In this document: positions 51,449 through 62,500 of the stretch, piece by piece
Numbering within the stretch: the first letter of the stretch is position 1
Layout: each line of letters starts with the position of its first letter
NCBI GenBank assembly: GCA_907165065.1
Contig: OU015541.1
Coordinates: 10,550,501-10,614,500 of the forward strand
DNA: 64,000 nucleotides
Source: Caprimulgus europaeus
Taxonomy: Eukaryota; Chordata; Aves; Caprimulgiformes; Caprimulgidae
Reading direction: 5' to 3'
Program-made: the position numbers and the translations under genes
The notes under the pieces: model-generated
The model's input: only the letters and a program-made list of their open reading frames with translations
What the model was told of the DNA's origin: nothing
Databases searched by the model: none

Positions 51449-52043
51449 CCCCGGGTAGGTGTGGGAGCTGTCCCAGGCCTGTGCATGGTGAGCTCAGGGT
51501 TTCTGACTCTGAAACTGGGGATGGGGTTTCTTGTCCAGACCAGGTGTGGCTTGATGAGCAGTGTGAGTGTCTCTGACTAATATTCCACTTCGTAAATTGC
51601 ACCCTCCCTTTTCCAGACTTAACTGTAGTGCAGATACATGGTTCTCTGTGGTTTTTCTCTACATTCATGAAGGCACCAAAAGTACAACTGGGAAGGAAGA
51701 TAAGAAAGGACCTTGCTTTTCTGTAGGTCTAGTGGGGACTGGCACAATCTTTCCTGGGATCTGCCAGTGTTTTTTGCAGAACCTTGTCAGTAGATATCCT
51801 ATAAAAATATTGGTGGTCCTGTGTGAGATTGATCAGGGGAGCTGGCCCTGCTGCTGAGCTGGGACAGACCCAGTGGCAAGCAGTTCAGACTCTCAGGGAT
51901 CCCTTTGAAGGGAATATTTTCCTGATTTGTGAGCATAAGGAAACTGTGTGTTAATCCAAGCTCAGGTGAATTCTAGTCTGGATGAAATTGTTCATTTAAC
52001 AGCTGAAAATTGCATCTCTGGGTTCTTTGGGTTTTTTTTGTAG

Positions 52044-52405
52044 GCTTCAGGACTGACAGTGAGCCTGGAGAACATTGCCTTCGAAGAACAGCAGCAGCAA
52101 TGCCACTGTGCTTTTGGAATCGTGCCCATGCAGTGACCTTGGCTTGTGTTCAATGCCCCATCCTAATTTTTGTGTGTATTGTAAACCTTGCAGAATTGCT
52201 TCTTCCTGCACCTGTAAGAAAATTCCCACATTAATTCTCCTCTCACCACTGAAAGAATCTTGTGAAATGTAGTGTGGAACCCAGCCTGGTGCAGTTGCCC
52301 AGGAAATGGCAAGTGCTGATGAATCATAATTTTTAGTGAATTTATTGGGTTCTGTAGTTTTATTTGTTCCTGTAGCTGACACTAATAAAGAACTGATGCT
52401 TCCAC
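52044..52405 (+). other. PABPC1L terminal exon, 3'UTR only
   Basis: Acceptor TTTTTTTTGTAG at 52032-52043, then sequence without a continuing frame and a poly(A) signal. PABPC1 has the same design, with the stop just before the last junction and a separate 3'UTR exon. The junction leaves the stop well inside 50 nt, so no nonsense-mediated decay is expected. Confidence 0.7.
52384..52389 (+). terminator. Poly(A) signal AATAAA of PABPC1L
   Basis: Canonical hexamer in ACTAATAAAGAACTG, about 340 bp into the terminal exon. Confidence 0.75.
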
Positions 52406-52409
52406 CCCC

Positions 52410-55095
52410 AAAGCATGGGTTAGTTTCCTCTTCAGAAAGACAGCAAATACTTTTTCTCTGTTTCATGTAGGTGGAGGTTTGGACTTAGGTCAGGCTGGTG
52501 TAATTTGTGTTTGATGCTGGTGGGGTGGCAGCTGTGAGAGCTGACAGCAAGGGACAGACAGGATTAAATGACCAAACTGCCAACCAACAGGCTCTCCTGA
52601 TCCTTCCTGCTTCTCTAGGAGGAGGGCTTTAAGCAAACTTCACACTGTCTGCCTGGATTTTATCATTTCTAGCTAGCCAGTTTTAATTTCCTCTTAAAAG
52701 GCATCATCTTCCTGTTGTTCTGCTCTTGTAATGGACCTTGTATGCCCGCGGGGGTACTGGGTCTGAGTGCCTTCTGCTGGTCACCACACTATCTGTGTGT
52801 CTGTGGTGCACAAGACTCAGGTTCTGAGGTGTTCTGGAGCAGCTGTAAATCAAAAGTTGCTTCTCCAGTGTGTGTTCCTGAGCAGTTTTCAAGGAGTCAC
52901 TGATGGGCCTGGAAACATTCATAACTGCATCACATCCCACTGGGACATGCCCAGGGACCTGTTATTACTGTGTTCTGCTCTCTGGGCCTCTCCCAGAGCG
53001 TGTCATTGTCATTGCCCTGGCCTTAATGCTCTGATCTTCCTATTTAGGAAATGAATTTCAATCCCTAGAGGCTCCTTGGTACTTGAGACTGGCAATGTCC
53101 TCACTTGACTGCTTCCTGGAGCTGACAGCAGCACACCTCCATCAGCACCACCTACCTTCTTTCTGTCCAACTTGGGTGCTAGTGTTGCCATCTCAATCTT
53201 CCTTCTGGGCTGTATCATACTGTCACTTCAGCTCGCTGCTGAGTCATCCCTCCCACCTCTTGTTTTCCTTCCAGCATCTTAATACAACCACTTACACACT
53301 TGCTCCTGCATGGTGTCTGCTCAGCTGGGACTCTTCCCTGGACCTTTGCATCACTCCTTTTTCTTGCCTTTATTTTGTCAGTTCTTCCTCTGACTTCCTT
53401 AAATATTTTGTGTCCTTGTAGTGGATGCCTCAGCCTGAACTGTGCACTATTTAGATATCTCCTTCTAGCAAAATATTATAAAGGACTTTTATCTACTTAA
53501 AATGTTATAAAGGACTTTAATCTACTTAATACACAGGACTTTCATTTCAGTTATTTCTCCCAAAGTGTAACTGGCTGGAAGCATTTAAGCTTTGGCTTTA
53601 GAGGAAAAAAATATATATTTGCCTGAGTGTAATACATATGAGAAGCTGGAAGGGAACTGTACAAGTAAACTTCATTCTGCTGTTGGCTAGCTTGTCTGCA
53701 ACCCTTTTTCAGGTGTAACAACAGGCTAGTTCAGATGCTCCTGTGACACCACCTACACTGCTAGATGGCTTGGCTTGAGGAGAGAGCTGTAAAGATAGAG
53801 GGAATGGCAGGTGGGACCAAGGAACATCAGAATAGTCTAAGAAAGAACATGAACAAAGACCAGGGTCTTTAGAATGTTTATCAGAAAAGGTGAAGTTGGA
53901 GATTGGATCCCAATGTATGCTGGAGGATATCTCAAAGTTTTCAGGGTAGCTCCCTGGCTGAACTCCTCAGGGAAGTCTGAGGCAGGAGCAGCAATGCAAA
54001 TGTGACTCTGGAGTCTCCAGTTTGGAACAGTTGCTGTGGCTGTTGAAAGGGGTGGGTGAAGGTGTGCCTCTGACAGGCACTCTCCAGCAGCCTGTGTGAA
54101 CAGCAGTACCTTTGCATGCCTGGGAAGGATCCTGGTGGACAGCAGCACTGTTGCTGGAACAGAAGGGGAGGTAGAACAGAAGTGACCCTGGGCTTGAAGT
54201 AACATATCTTGTTGCTGTGTTTGATCTTTGCCTGGTGGTATTGCTGGGGAAAGCCTTAGTGATAAGGTAGAAAAACGCATTGCCCTTGCTGAGAGAGGGA
54301 AAGAGATGGTGAATGCTGCTGCCTAGGTGTGGTAATGAATTGTAATTGAACAGGACAGGTATCTGCTGCTCCAGGTAACAGCAGGGCTCTTAAAAGGACA
54401 GCTCTGAACTAAGTGAAGCCAGTCTTCCTCCTGCATTCTGTGACCTTCTTCTGCTCATCTGTATTGCTGGCCTGTGCTTCCCCACCCTGAAATCCATCCC
54501 ACTTACCAAGAGCTTGGGCAGTGCTGGTTGCAGGATCAGTGCAGCTGCGGTGCTCAGAAGTGGGAGTGGAGAGAATGGAGCAATTTGTGCCCCTGGGGGA
54601 GGAGTTGTTTCAAGCCCTGACCCATTACAGCTGATGGAGCATAGCCCTGGGACCTACAAGAAGCTACAGCTTAATGTCAGGCTAAGGTAAGAAGTCTCTC
54701 TTTAATGGCATTAGAGGGATTGTCTGCTTTCTCAGCTCAGTGAAGTACCTGCCTGAAACACTGACTGCTGGGAGAAGTAAGGTGGGAAACAAAGATATGT
54801 GAACCCTGACTTATGGGCTAGCTTCTGCCTCCTGGTCTGTACTATAAGTTGGCTCAGGTCTAGTGTTGTCCAGCATCTTGACTTACTAGTTAAAGCACTT
54901 GGCCTGTGCAGTGTGCAAGGCTGAGCCATGGTTAGAGACCCTGATTTATTGTCACTTCCTGACAGGTGGCTTCCAAAGCAAGGTATTGTACAGCAGCACT
55001 TGAAGTCCTCTGAGAAAAAGGGGGGACAGTATGAAGTAAAGGGGTTCAAGTGTTCCAGTTCCCCTACACCATCCATCACAGAAAAAAACACAGCT
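52410..55095. other. Convergent intergenic region PABPC1L-TOMM34
   Basis: About 2.7 kb between the 3' ends of two convergent genes. It contains a small tandem duplication (53474-53530). No exon, RNA gene or transposon was recognised; open frames are short and overlapping. Confidence 0.6.
53474..53530. repeat. Short tandem duplication, about 30 bp x 2
   Basis: Two adjacent imperfect copies of a unit built on TTATAAAGGACTTT and ATCTACTTAA. Too short to identify an origin. Confidence 0.85.
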
Positions 55096-55099
55096 CTAA

Positions 55100-56057
55100 A
55101 GTGAAAATAAACATGGCTTTAATGAGAACTGTTTTTAACTGTTCATAGAATAACTCCACATGTCTCTCTACCAATTTAAGTCAGTGCCATCAATACCAGA
55201 GAAGATCAGAAAGTATAGCATGCATTGAAGTAGTAAGCCAGATCTCCACTGGGATGTTACAGCATAACTTCCTCCCTGTAACACCCTGTAGCAACTGCTC
55301 CAAAAGGCACAGAGGAGCTAAAGTGGTTTTTAAAAAAAACAACACAAAAAACAACACACAAAAAATTATAAAATTCCTGAGCACCCAGAATCCAACAGAA
55401 GTAGTGCACAGTGTAACAAGGCAGGCTGAACTTGCTGCTGTTTGCTTCAATGTGCAGAATAATTACCAATAAAAGAAAGCTGCTACTGCAAAATCTGCCC
55501 AGCCACACTAAGCAGCAGAAACTCAGCTGAGGGCCAGTGGGCATCAAGTAGGAGAGGGAACAAGCTTGGCCCTGTGCAAGTAACTGTGCCTCTGTCACAA
55601 GAATGGTACGTGGTGCTGGGGCAACTGCAGCAATTCCTGCAGCAACCTTAAGTAACAGCAGCACAAACAGCAAAATTGTCACCTGAATAAGGACTCAGAA
55701 AAAAAGTCTAGAGCTCTTCAGAAAGAGAATAGCCACTTCACATGCATCTTGCCAACATGGAAAGAGTCCCTGAGGCCAACAGTTACAGGCAAGTTGACTT
55801 TAACCAGGGAAGTTAACCTATATGCCTCTCAGGGAGGGGCATTAAAACTTTGAATGATCTTGGAGCCAGATAATGAGAGTTTGGTACAGATTGTGTGTCT
55901 TAAAATTCATTGTGCTGGCACAGAACCTGTTATATCTTAGCAGCAGTGGAAGATAGATTTCAATACCAATCCTGCATTAAGATTGGTCCCTGTAACACCA
56001 CCAGAAGGGAAAAAGCTTTCTTCTGCAGTGGAAAACAAAGCTTTCCTTGTTGCTTGG
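55100..56057 (-). other. TOMM34 3'UTR
   Basis: Region between the TOMM34 stop and the candidate ATTAAA signal, in the same exon as the last coding segment. Contains an A/CA-rich stretch at about 55331-55368. Confidence 0.6.
55118..55123 (-). terminator. Poly(A) signal ATTAAA of TOMM34 (candidate)
   Basis: On the - strand the hexamer ATTAAA is followed by a T-rich stretch (GTTTATTTTCAC). It would give a 3'UTR of about 0.95 kb. No AATAAA closer to the stop codon was noticed. Confidence 0.5.
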
Positions 56058-56159
56058 TTACCCTAGGCTCTGTAGTTCTTGCAGTAATCTCAGTGCAGCT
56101 GTGTTCTTTGGTTCAGTTTTCAACAAGCTCTTGATATCAGCAATACTTGATTTGTAATC
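56058..56159 (-). CDS. TOMM34: TOMM34 coding exon 7 (residues 268-300 and stop)
   Basis: Acceptor CTTCTAG; encodes DYKSSIADIKSLLKTEPKN and the end of the last TPR helix pair, then TAA. Confidence 0.95.
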   Translation of the reverse strand, partial: DYKSSIADIKSLLKTEPKNTAALRLLQELQSLG

Positions 56160-59100
56160 CTAGAAGGAGAGTATTTTTTTAAGTGTTAGTGTGTTAAAAT
56201 GCAATCTAAGGCTGCAGAATTATTACCCAGCAACAGAGGCAAAGGCAACACAACTAAGGCTGTGACTTCCTCATTATAACTGCTTGAGCACTGGCATTGA
56301 GGTAGCTGTTCTAAAACATGCTTAACCTAGGGCTGAGAAGACAATTTCATCACTCAAGTGGGTTTGGAGTCCAACATCGATGCAGTACATCATCCAGTAC
56401 TGCCTACAGAATTTCTCACCAGACACAAAAAGATAAAGTTCAACACAACATGGAGCTGCTTTCAGCATCTCTAGAAACAGGACCTGATGCTGAGAAACTC
56501 ATGAGATCCAAATGGCAAACAGTGCTATGAAAGAAAATCCCCCCTCAGTCCATATAGGTCTCTGGTATCTGACAGAAGATGTTGTTTAGCACAAAAACAA
56601 GTTCTAAAGGGCATCTCTGGCCCTGACAATGCATGGAGAGGCTAATAGTCCCAGCCTAAACCTGTTAAAAAAACCTCCTGACTTACCTTCAGTTCTTTAA
56701 GTGCTTGAGCACGTCTGTAGAATGCCTTAACATTATTAGGATCTAACCTCAGAGCTTCTGTGCAGTCCTGTACTGCTTCCTTGTATTGCTTCAAAGTCAG
56801 GTAACAGAGAGCTCTGCAATACAGATGCCTGGTTAGAGACCTTTGGCTAAAAAGAGCATCTACTGCTGCAACATACATAGCAGCACAAGGCTGGACTGCA
56901 AAACCAGTCTTTACCCTTGTACATTATGTCATCTTACTTCTTAAGCTCAAGTTTTTCTCAGTTAAAAGGAGGGGAAAAAAGGAAACAGTCTTTCAGTCTA
57001 AAAAATTATATAAAAATTTAGAGCAAGCTCCTCTAAAGCTAAGAACCTGCACTTCAGAGATGCAGGTTCCTACCTCTACCAGTCCAGAATATGCTCTGCT
57101 TGCTGCAATTGCCTTAGAAGTACTTTGAGTACTTAAAGAAGTAGAGCAGCCTGCAATTTGTGGTTTGTGAGGCAGCAGACACTACTCAAAATACTACAGT
57201 CCTGGCAGACAAGCATTAAAGGGAGAAACCCCTCAGCAGCCCTGAGCTGAGTGCAAGAGTTTTGCAGTACCTGATCAAATAATGTTCTACAAACTACAGG
57301 AAGACTGCACTAGGGGTGAACATGTGTGGGTAGTTTTGATTTATTTATTTGTTTGGGAGCAACCTGACATGTGTGGTCAGAGGTACCACAGTGGCTTTTA
57401 TAAAGGGCCAAGAAGTACTTGGGCAAAGAGCTGAGTAGTACCTGTTGGTGTAAGTTGCACATTCCTGGTTGAGCTTTAAACTCTCACTGTACTTCTCAAC
57501 TGCTTTTTTATGGTTTCCTTTCTTTACAAGTTCATTTCCTTCTTCCCTCAGAGTTCGTGCTCTCTCGGTGCCAGCAGCAGTCTGCTCTAGAAACAGTGTG
57601 AAATCATACAGAATGCTGTAAAACTAACAAGATCAGCCCAGCCTCTCAGAGAGCAAATATCCCCATACCATAGGTGAGACTCAGAGACATCAAAAGATCC
57701 TGAATCAACCAAAGAGGCTGTGGCAGAACCAGGCCCAGGTTTCTCCAGGCCTCAGCCCCAGCTGCAGACACGCCAAGCAGGCATGGCAGCTGTCCTGTTC
57801 ATCACCCTTCTGAGCTCCAGGGCTCTGTGCCCAGCCAAGGGCACGCTCTTACCTGGTTCTCCCTGCTGTGCAGTTGCAGGAGGAGTGTTTGCCCCAGGGC
57901 TTCCAGCAGAAGGAACACTCCACCTCGTCTGGGCAGAAATGGGGACCGTGGGGATTGGTGGGAGCTTCTGGCGCCAGTTCACGCCATCCTTCTCCAGCAG
58001 GGCTTTAGTCATCCTGGAAGAGATGGCTGGCAGTCACCTGGTCTGCTGGCTGGACAGGCCATGCAGTGCCAGTAGGGTCACTTTTTAACCTGGCTCGTGT
58101 ACTAAGGACAGCACATCTCTGCTGACCCCTTTATGTGCCTCTAAACTAAGTTCCTTCTATGGACAGGACATTAATGAAAGGACCTTCTTCATCTGAGCAG
58201 GGCTAAAAATATTACAGGACAGAGGCTGGGACTGTCAGTGCTCAGGGGAGCAAGAGGTGTGCCTGTCATGCCTCAGCCTGGCAAGTGATGAAGTGAAGCA
58301 CACAGCTCCAGGAAGAGAAAAGGACTACAGCAGCCTGTATAACCAGTCAGCATAGAGAAGCTTAAAGCATGGGGCACCAAAACTTGTAGTTTATTATTTC
58401 CTTTAAACCAGGCACTGAGAAACAGGGAAAGTCCTAGAGAATTCATTCCCAGTCCTCAACCAGCATCCTGAAAGGAGCTAAGGGTGCTAGCAGACAAAGG
58501 GAGCAGGGCCAGGCCTTGTGTGAAGCATCAGAGCCCTCCATGGCTTCACCCTTGTGCTCAGGACGCAGCTGGCTCCTGACAGGGTTGCAGAAATAACACA
58601 AGTCTCACAGCAGCAGCAGCCAACCGAGCTGCTGTGCTCCCCAGCCTTCCGGTGTTACCTGCCGGGAGCACCGTGTCATGTCCGTTACCTGTTGACACCA
58701 TCGTGTGCCGCCTGTATGGAGCAGTCCACCTGCAGCGCGGTCTTGTAGTCCACGTAGGCCAGCTGGTACCTCTCCAGGGACTCGTAGGCTGCGGCTCGTC
58801 TGAGGAGGGGTTTGATCCCAAAAGGCACCAGGTCCAGGGCGCTGCGGCAGAGGGGAGAGAGCTGCGGTGAGGGGGGAGGGAAACCGCGGAGGGCAGAGCC
58901 GGGCTGAGGGGAGCCACTCGGGGCAGCGTGAGCCCGAGGCGCTGCGGGTGGCCTCGGGTACGGCGGCAGAGCCCCGTCACGGTCCAGTCTCAGAGGCACG
59001 ATGTGACCAGCCCGGCGTCGCTCCGGGGCTGCCACCGTCCCCGCCTCGGCCTAACGCGGGGTGGGGGGGGGCATCTGAGGGGCCCCGTCGCCTCTCACCT

Positions 59101-59390
59101 GCTGCAATCGGCGACACAGAGGCTGCAGGCACCGTCCTTGAGGTGACAGGCAGCGCGGTTGGCGAGCAGCACGCTCCGCTCCTCGGCGGCGGCTTCCCCT
59201 GTACCGGGACACAAGCGGGAGGGGTGTTCAACCGGGGTCCGCCCGCCGCCCGGCCCTGCCCGGGACGTGCCCTACCTGAGGTCTCCAGCAGCTCCAGCGC
59301 CCGGGTGTAGAGCGCGGCGGCCGGGCCGTACTGCCCGCGGCGGAACTCCTCGTTCCCGGCCCGGCGCAAGCTGCCGGGCGACGCCGCCAT
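56058..59390 (-). CDS. TOMM34: TOMM34, TPR co-chaperone of Hsp70/Hsp90 (complete, 7 coding exons)
   Basis: Largely cytosolic co-chaperone that links Hsp70 and Hsp90 for handling of mitochondrial preproteins (family knowledge). In reading order exons are 59390-59276, 59198-59099, 58841-58689, 58013-57853, 57586-57442, 56813-56687 and 56159-56058. They join in phase to 903 nt, 300 aa (human 309). TPR block 1 spans about 9-118 (AGNEEFRRGQY, LLANRAACHLKDG, IKPLLRRAAAYE). TPR block 2 spans about 183-285 (EEGNELVKKGN, YTNRALCYLTLKQY, VKAFYRRAQALKELK). Both keep the Lys/Asn/Asn/Lys/Arg type clamp positions that hold the EEVD tails. The start ATG (GGTGATGG) matches the family N-terminus; the frame stays open upstream to 59567 but that is GC-rich promoter. 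The N-terminus is about four residues shorter than in human and the inter-block linker diverges. Head-to-head with STK4. Confidence 0.97.
56687..56813 (-). CDS. TOMM34: TOMM34 coding exon 6 (residues 225-267)
   Basis: Acceptor TTGCAG, donor gtaagt; encodes RALCYLTLKQYKEAVQDC to LKELK, the central TPR of block 2 with the KAFYRRAQA clamp segment. Confidence 0.97.
57442..57586 (-). CDS. TOMM34: TOMM34 coding exon 5 (residues 177-225)
   Basis: Acceptor TTTCTAG, donor gtacta; encodes the end of the linker and the first TPR of block 2, EEGNELVKKGNHKKAVEKY. Confidence 0.96.
57853..58013 (-). CDS. TOMM34: TOMM34 coding exon 4 (residues 123-177)
   Basis: Acceptor CTTCCAG, donor gtaaga; encodes MTKALLEKDGVNWRQKLPPI, PTVPISAQTRWSVPS and a Pro/Ala/Thr-rich linker that diverges from mammals. 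Confidence 0.96.
58689..58841 (-). CDS. TOMM34: TOMM34 coding exon 3 (residues 72-123)
   Basis: Acceptor TGCCGCAG, donor gtaacg; encodes ALDLVPFGIKPLLRRAAAYE and YQLAYVDYKTALQVD, the third TPR of block 1. Confidence 0.96.
59099..59198 (-). CDS. TOMM34: TOMM34 coding exon 2 (residues 39-72)
   Basis: Acceptor GGTACAG, donor gtgaga; encodes ERSVLLANRAACHLKDGAC, second TPR of block 1. Confidence 0.95.
59199..59275 (-). other. TOMM34 intron 1, 77 nt
   Basis: Bounded by donor gtaggg and acceptor GGTACAG. Very short and GC-rich, near the lower size limit for vertebrate introns, with a weak pyrimidine tract. Reading phase across it is exact. Confidence 0.9.
59276..59390 (-). CDS. TOMM34: TOMM34 coding exon 1 (residues 1-38)
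   Basis: Encodes MAASPGSLRRAGNEEFRRG then QYGPAAALYTRALELLETS, first TPR of block 1; donor gtaggg. G at -3 and G at +4 make a good start context. Confidence 0.96.
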
Positions 59391-59565
59391 CACCCCGCAG
59401 GACCGGGACGCCGCTGGCCCCGCCCCGCCGCCGGGCGGAGAGGGGCGTGGCCGGGCGTTCCCCGGTGGTTTCCGGTGGCGGGCGGAAGTGGCGGAGCGGT
59501 GCGGCGGGCTGACATGGAGGAGTGAGGGAGTGACCAACCGACCGACTGACTGACTGACTGCCGCC
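59391..59565. promoter_or_regulatory. Bidirectional promoter TOMM34 / STK4
   Basis: Only 175 bp separate the two start codons, so transcription start sites and 5'UTRs must share this space. It holds GC boxes (CCCCGCCCCGCC), two ETS-like sites (TTTCCGG near 59469-59475 and GCGGAAGTGG near 59482-59491) and no TATA box. ETS/GC-box divergent promoters are common for housekeeping gene pairs. Confidence 0.75.
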
Positions 59566-59597
59566 ATGGAGACGGTGCAGCTGCGGAACCCGCGCCG
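59566..59597 (+). CDS. STK4: STK4 coding exon 1 (residues 1-10)
   Basis: Short 32-nt coding part METVQLRNPR ending CG before gtaagc. Preceded by a GACT tandem run in the 5'UTR. Confidence 0.96.
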
Positions 59598-62500
59598 GTA
59601 AGCGGGGGGGTGTATCCCCGGTGCCGCGGTCCGGCCGGTCTTGTGAGGGCTGCGGCCTTCCTGTCGCCGCTGCTGAGCTCCTGCCCTGTCGCCTCACCGG
59701 GGCTTGGCCGGTGCACGTCGCCCCGAGCGGGAGGAGTGGCGGGGCCGCCGGGATGAAGCGGGCAGCGCCGGTAGCTCCGTGCTGTGACAGCACCAAGCTC
59801 AGGTGGTGGGAAAATGGCTTCAACTGAGATACCGGAGCCTGGGGAGAAGGCGCCCCGGAGGGTCACACCGGCTAACGTGGCTGTCCCGAGGTCACGTCAG
59901 AGCCTCCGGGAGCTTATTCTTCCCGCTCGTCTCTTTTGGGGTCAGTTCTGTGCAGGTCTGTCAGCCGCAGGTGCCGTCCCCAACCCTCACACCTGCCTTC
60001 CCGCTGCCGGGCCCGGTCACACCGGTGAGATGCGAGTCCGGCTCACGGAGAAGTGTCGGGGTGAGCTCGAAAGCAGCCGTGAGCCGGGGTCTCCCAGCAG
60101 GTCTGCGGAGGGAGCGAGGCGGCGATGGGCAGCAGCTGGAGCCCAGCGTGGGTCTGTCCCAGCGCTGTCGGCTCTGCACCTGGCTCCAGGGAACGCTGCG
60201 GCCGCAAACAAAGGAAGCTGCGGGCTCCGCTCTTCAGCGACACGGCCCTTCTTTGTGAAAAAAACAGCAGTGTCTCTTCTATTGTTTTTTTTAAATCTGT
60301 TTTTATTCTATAATTGGCTATGCCAGTGTTTAACTGGAAGGCGATTCAGGTTAGATCTGAGTAACAACTTCGCTGAGGTGGGTTTGTGCTGCTGTTCTGT
60401 CCTTGCTGTCTGAACAAGGTGAGAAGGCAGAGCGGGCGCTGAGCGCAGCCGGTGCGCGGGACGGACTGCACAGCGCAAAGGAATTGTGCTCCTGGGCTGT
60501 CACAGGAGTGAGATGGTTCCATGCAAGTGCTGTAGTTGTCTGGTTATTGGATTTAGGTGCATGAAAATCTGTTTGTTTGTTTGTTTTTAAACAGAATTTA
60601 GGCCTCATCTTAACCTCAGCAAAAGGGATCTGCCAGTTGTCAGGCTCCTTGGAAATGGCAGCCTGTGTGGTCACTGGTACATATGGGGTTTATTTTTCTC
60701 CCTTTCCTGCTCTTCCCACATCTTCCTCCCTCCCCATTTTCACAAGGACAAGTCACATTCTCTTAGTTAACACTTATCTTTGCAGGGAAGCTAGTGACTA
60801 CTTTCAGTATTTCACCACTTCCTGAGTCTGCTTCATTATAATGTTTCCTTTGCTTCAGGAAGCCATTGTATGTGCTCCATGCGTGAGCTGCTCCTTCTAT
60901 ATGGCTTTTGTGCATAAACATAATAGCCAGGGATCAATGAGTGGTTTTTCACTCTGTTTCTGAAGAAATTGAGGGGAAAAGATTACATATTTAGTATCTA
61001 AATTAGCATGCCTGTGGCTGGAGTCGAGATCTTTAACAGCAGCAGTAAGAGCTCTCGGTAGTAATTTGCAGTTGCAGGCGACCACGCGTGTTTCATTTTA
61101 AACACTGCTCCTTGTGGGACCAGTAAGTTCTGAAAACTCACAGACTAGTAAGTTTCTGTGTTTCACAAACTTGTATGAGCTGGGGAGTTTGGAGGTTTTT
61201 TTGTTTTGGTATTTTTTGTGGGGTTTTTTTTATGTTGTTGTTTCAAAATATTTTTTTTTAGTTCGTGTGGAAATGAAAGAGCATTTTGTGGGCTATTGGG
61301 TACAGTTTGTTTGACAGTAAAATACTTCATTTTCAGAACTTTCTTTTTTTTAAATGTAGTCCTTAGCTGTTTCAGGAAGTTTCTTGGTGAACTGCTCGCT
61401 GGTGTAGCAGAGATGGACTGAAACAGATGTGGTTGATCTTGTTGCTTTGTCTATGAAATCTCCCTGAAGGTTACACTGGGGGGGGTGTGAAATGGAGGAT
61501 CGTAGTACATAGCATGGGTTTTTTCCCTAGGAAGTATTTCAGCTGACTCTTACTCGCAGTGCATTTAAGAGGGATGGACCAAGCAGCATTAAAATCCTGA
61601 AAGAGTCAGATACTGCTTTTATTTCCTTTTTTTTCCCTAGTAGGCTTTTCCTAGTATGTGTTGAGGCCCACAAAGTCAAGATCTGAACTTCTGGTGTTAA
61701 AAACGTGCAAGTGAGATCAGTATTGCTTCTTTCCTCCCAACAAATATATTCAAGATATACTTAAAGGCATCAGGGAAGATCATCTTCCCTCTTGCATGGC
61801 CTTAGTACATATCCTTCCATTCAAGATTTTGAACTTTGGCAGGTGTGTTCAGTAGCTGCGAGACTCTGCAGTGCTGCACGGGGATTTAACCACCAGCACA
61901 TAGATCCTGAGATTCACTTCCACCAAGAGGAACTGTAGATTTGTGTGCCTGATCAAATTCTGTTCTCTGTAATTCCCAGTCCTCTTTTGCTACTGGATGC
62001 TAATAATATTCAGTCTTGTGGTCAAGTGAAATAAATTTACTTTGTAATCATCTCACTTCATGCGAAGCCTTGCATACATTTACGTGGTGCTGTTTCTTCT
62101 GTTTCAACAAAGCCCAAACTGCCATAAAATTAAATGTAATAATTTATCTTTTTCTTACACATACAGCCAGCTGAAGAAGTTAGATGAGGACAGTTTAACC
62201 AAACAACCTGAAGAAGTATTTGATGTGTTGGAGAAGCTTGGGGAAGGGTATGTGTTCTGTGCAAATATGCCCAGTGTGCTTTTCTCTACAGACAAATTTC
62301 TGTAATGAATACGTGTTCAGTGGTCTCTGATTTTTCACTTTTGTCCTTATTCTGTTACTGCAAAGTTATGCACTAGCCCAGTGACTGTGTGTGGTGATTA
62401 ACACAATAGTTTGTTTCCCAAGAGTAAGATATCTTAAGCCAAAGAGTAGCTTACAGCTCAGCAGGAAGGAGTTAAAACATTATTGAAAAATACCAGTCTG

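Larger units (their letters stand above)
58700..59800. promoter_or_regulatory. CpG island spanning TOMM34 5' end and STK4 5' end
   Basis: CpG-dense region covering TOMM34 exons 1-3 and STK4 exon 1. The long opposite-strand frames in it are G+C artefacts. Confidence 0.8.

Noticed and set aside
58977-59567. TOMM34 start at the upstream in-frame ATG (59567)
   Set aside because: It would add 59 residues from the promoter/STK4 5'UTR with no counterpart in the family; the ATG at 59390 matches the conserved N-terminus.
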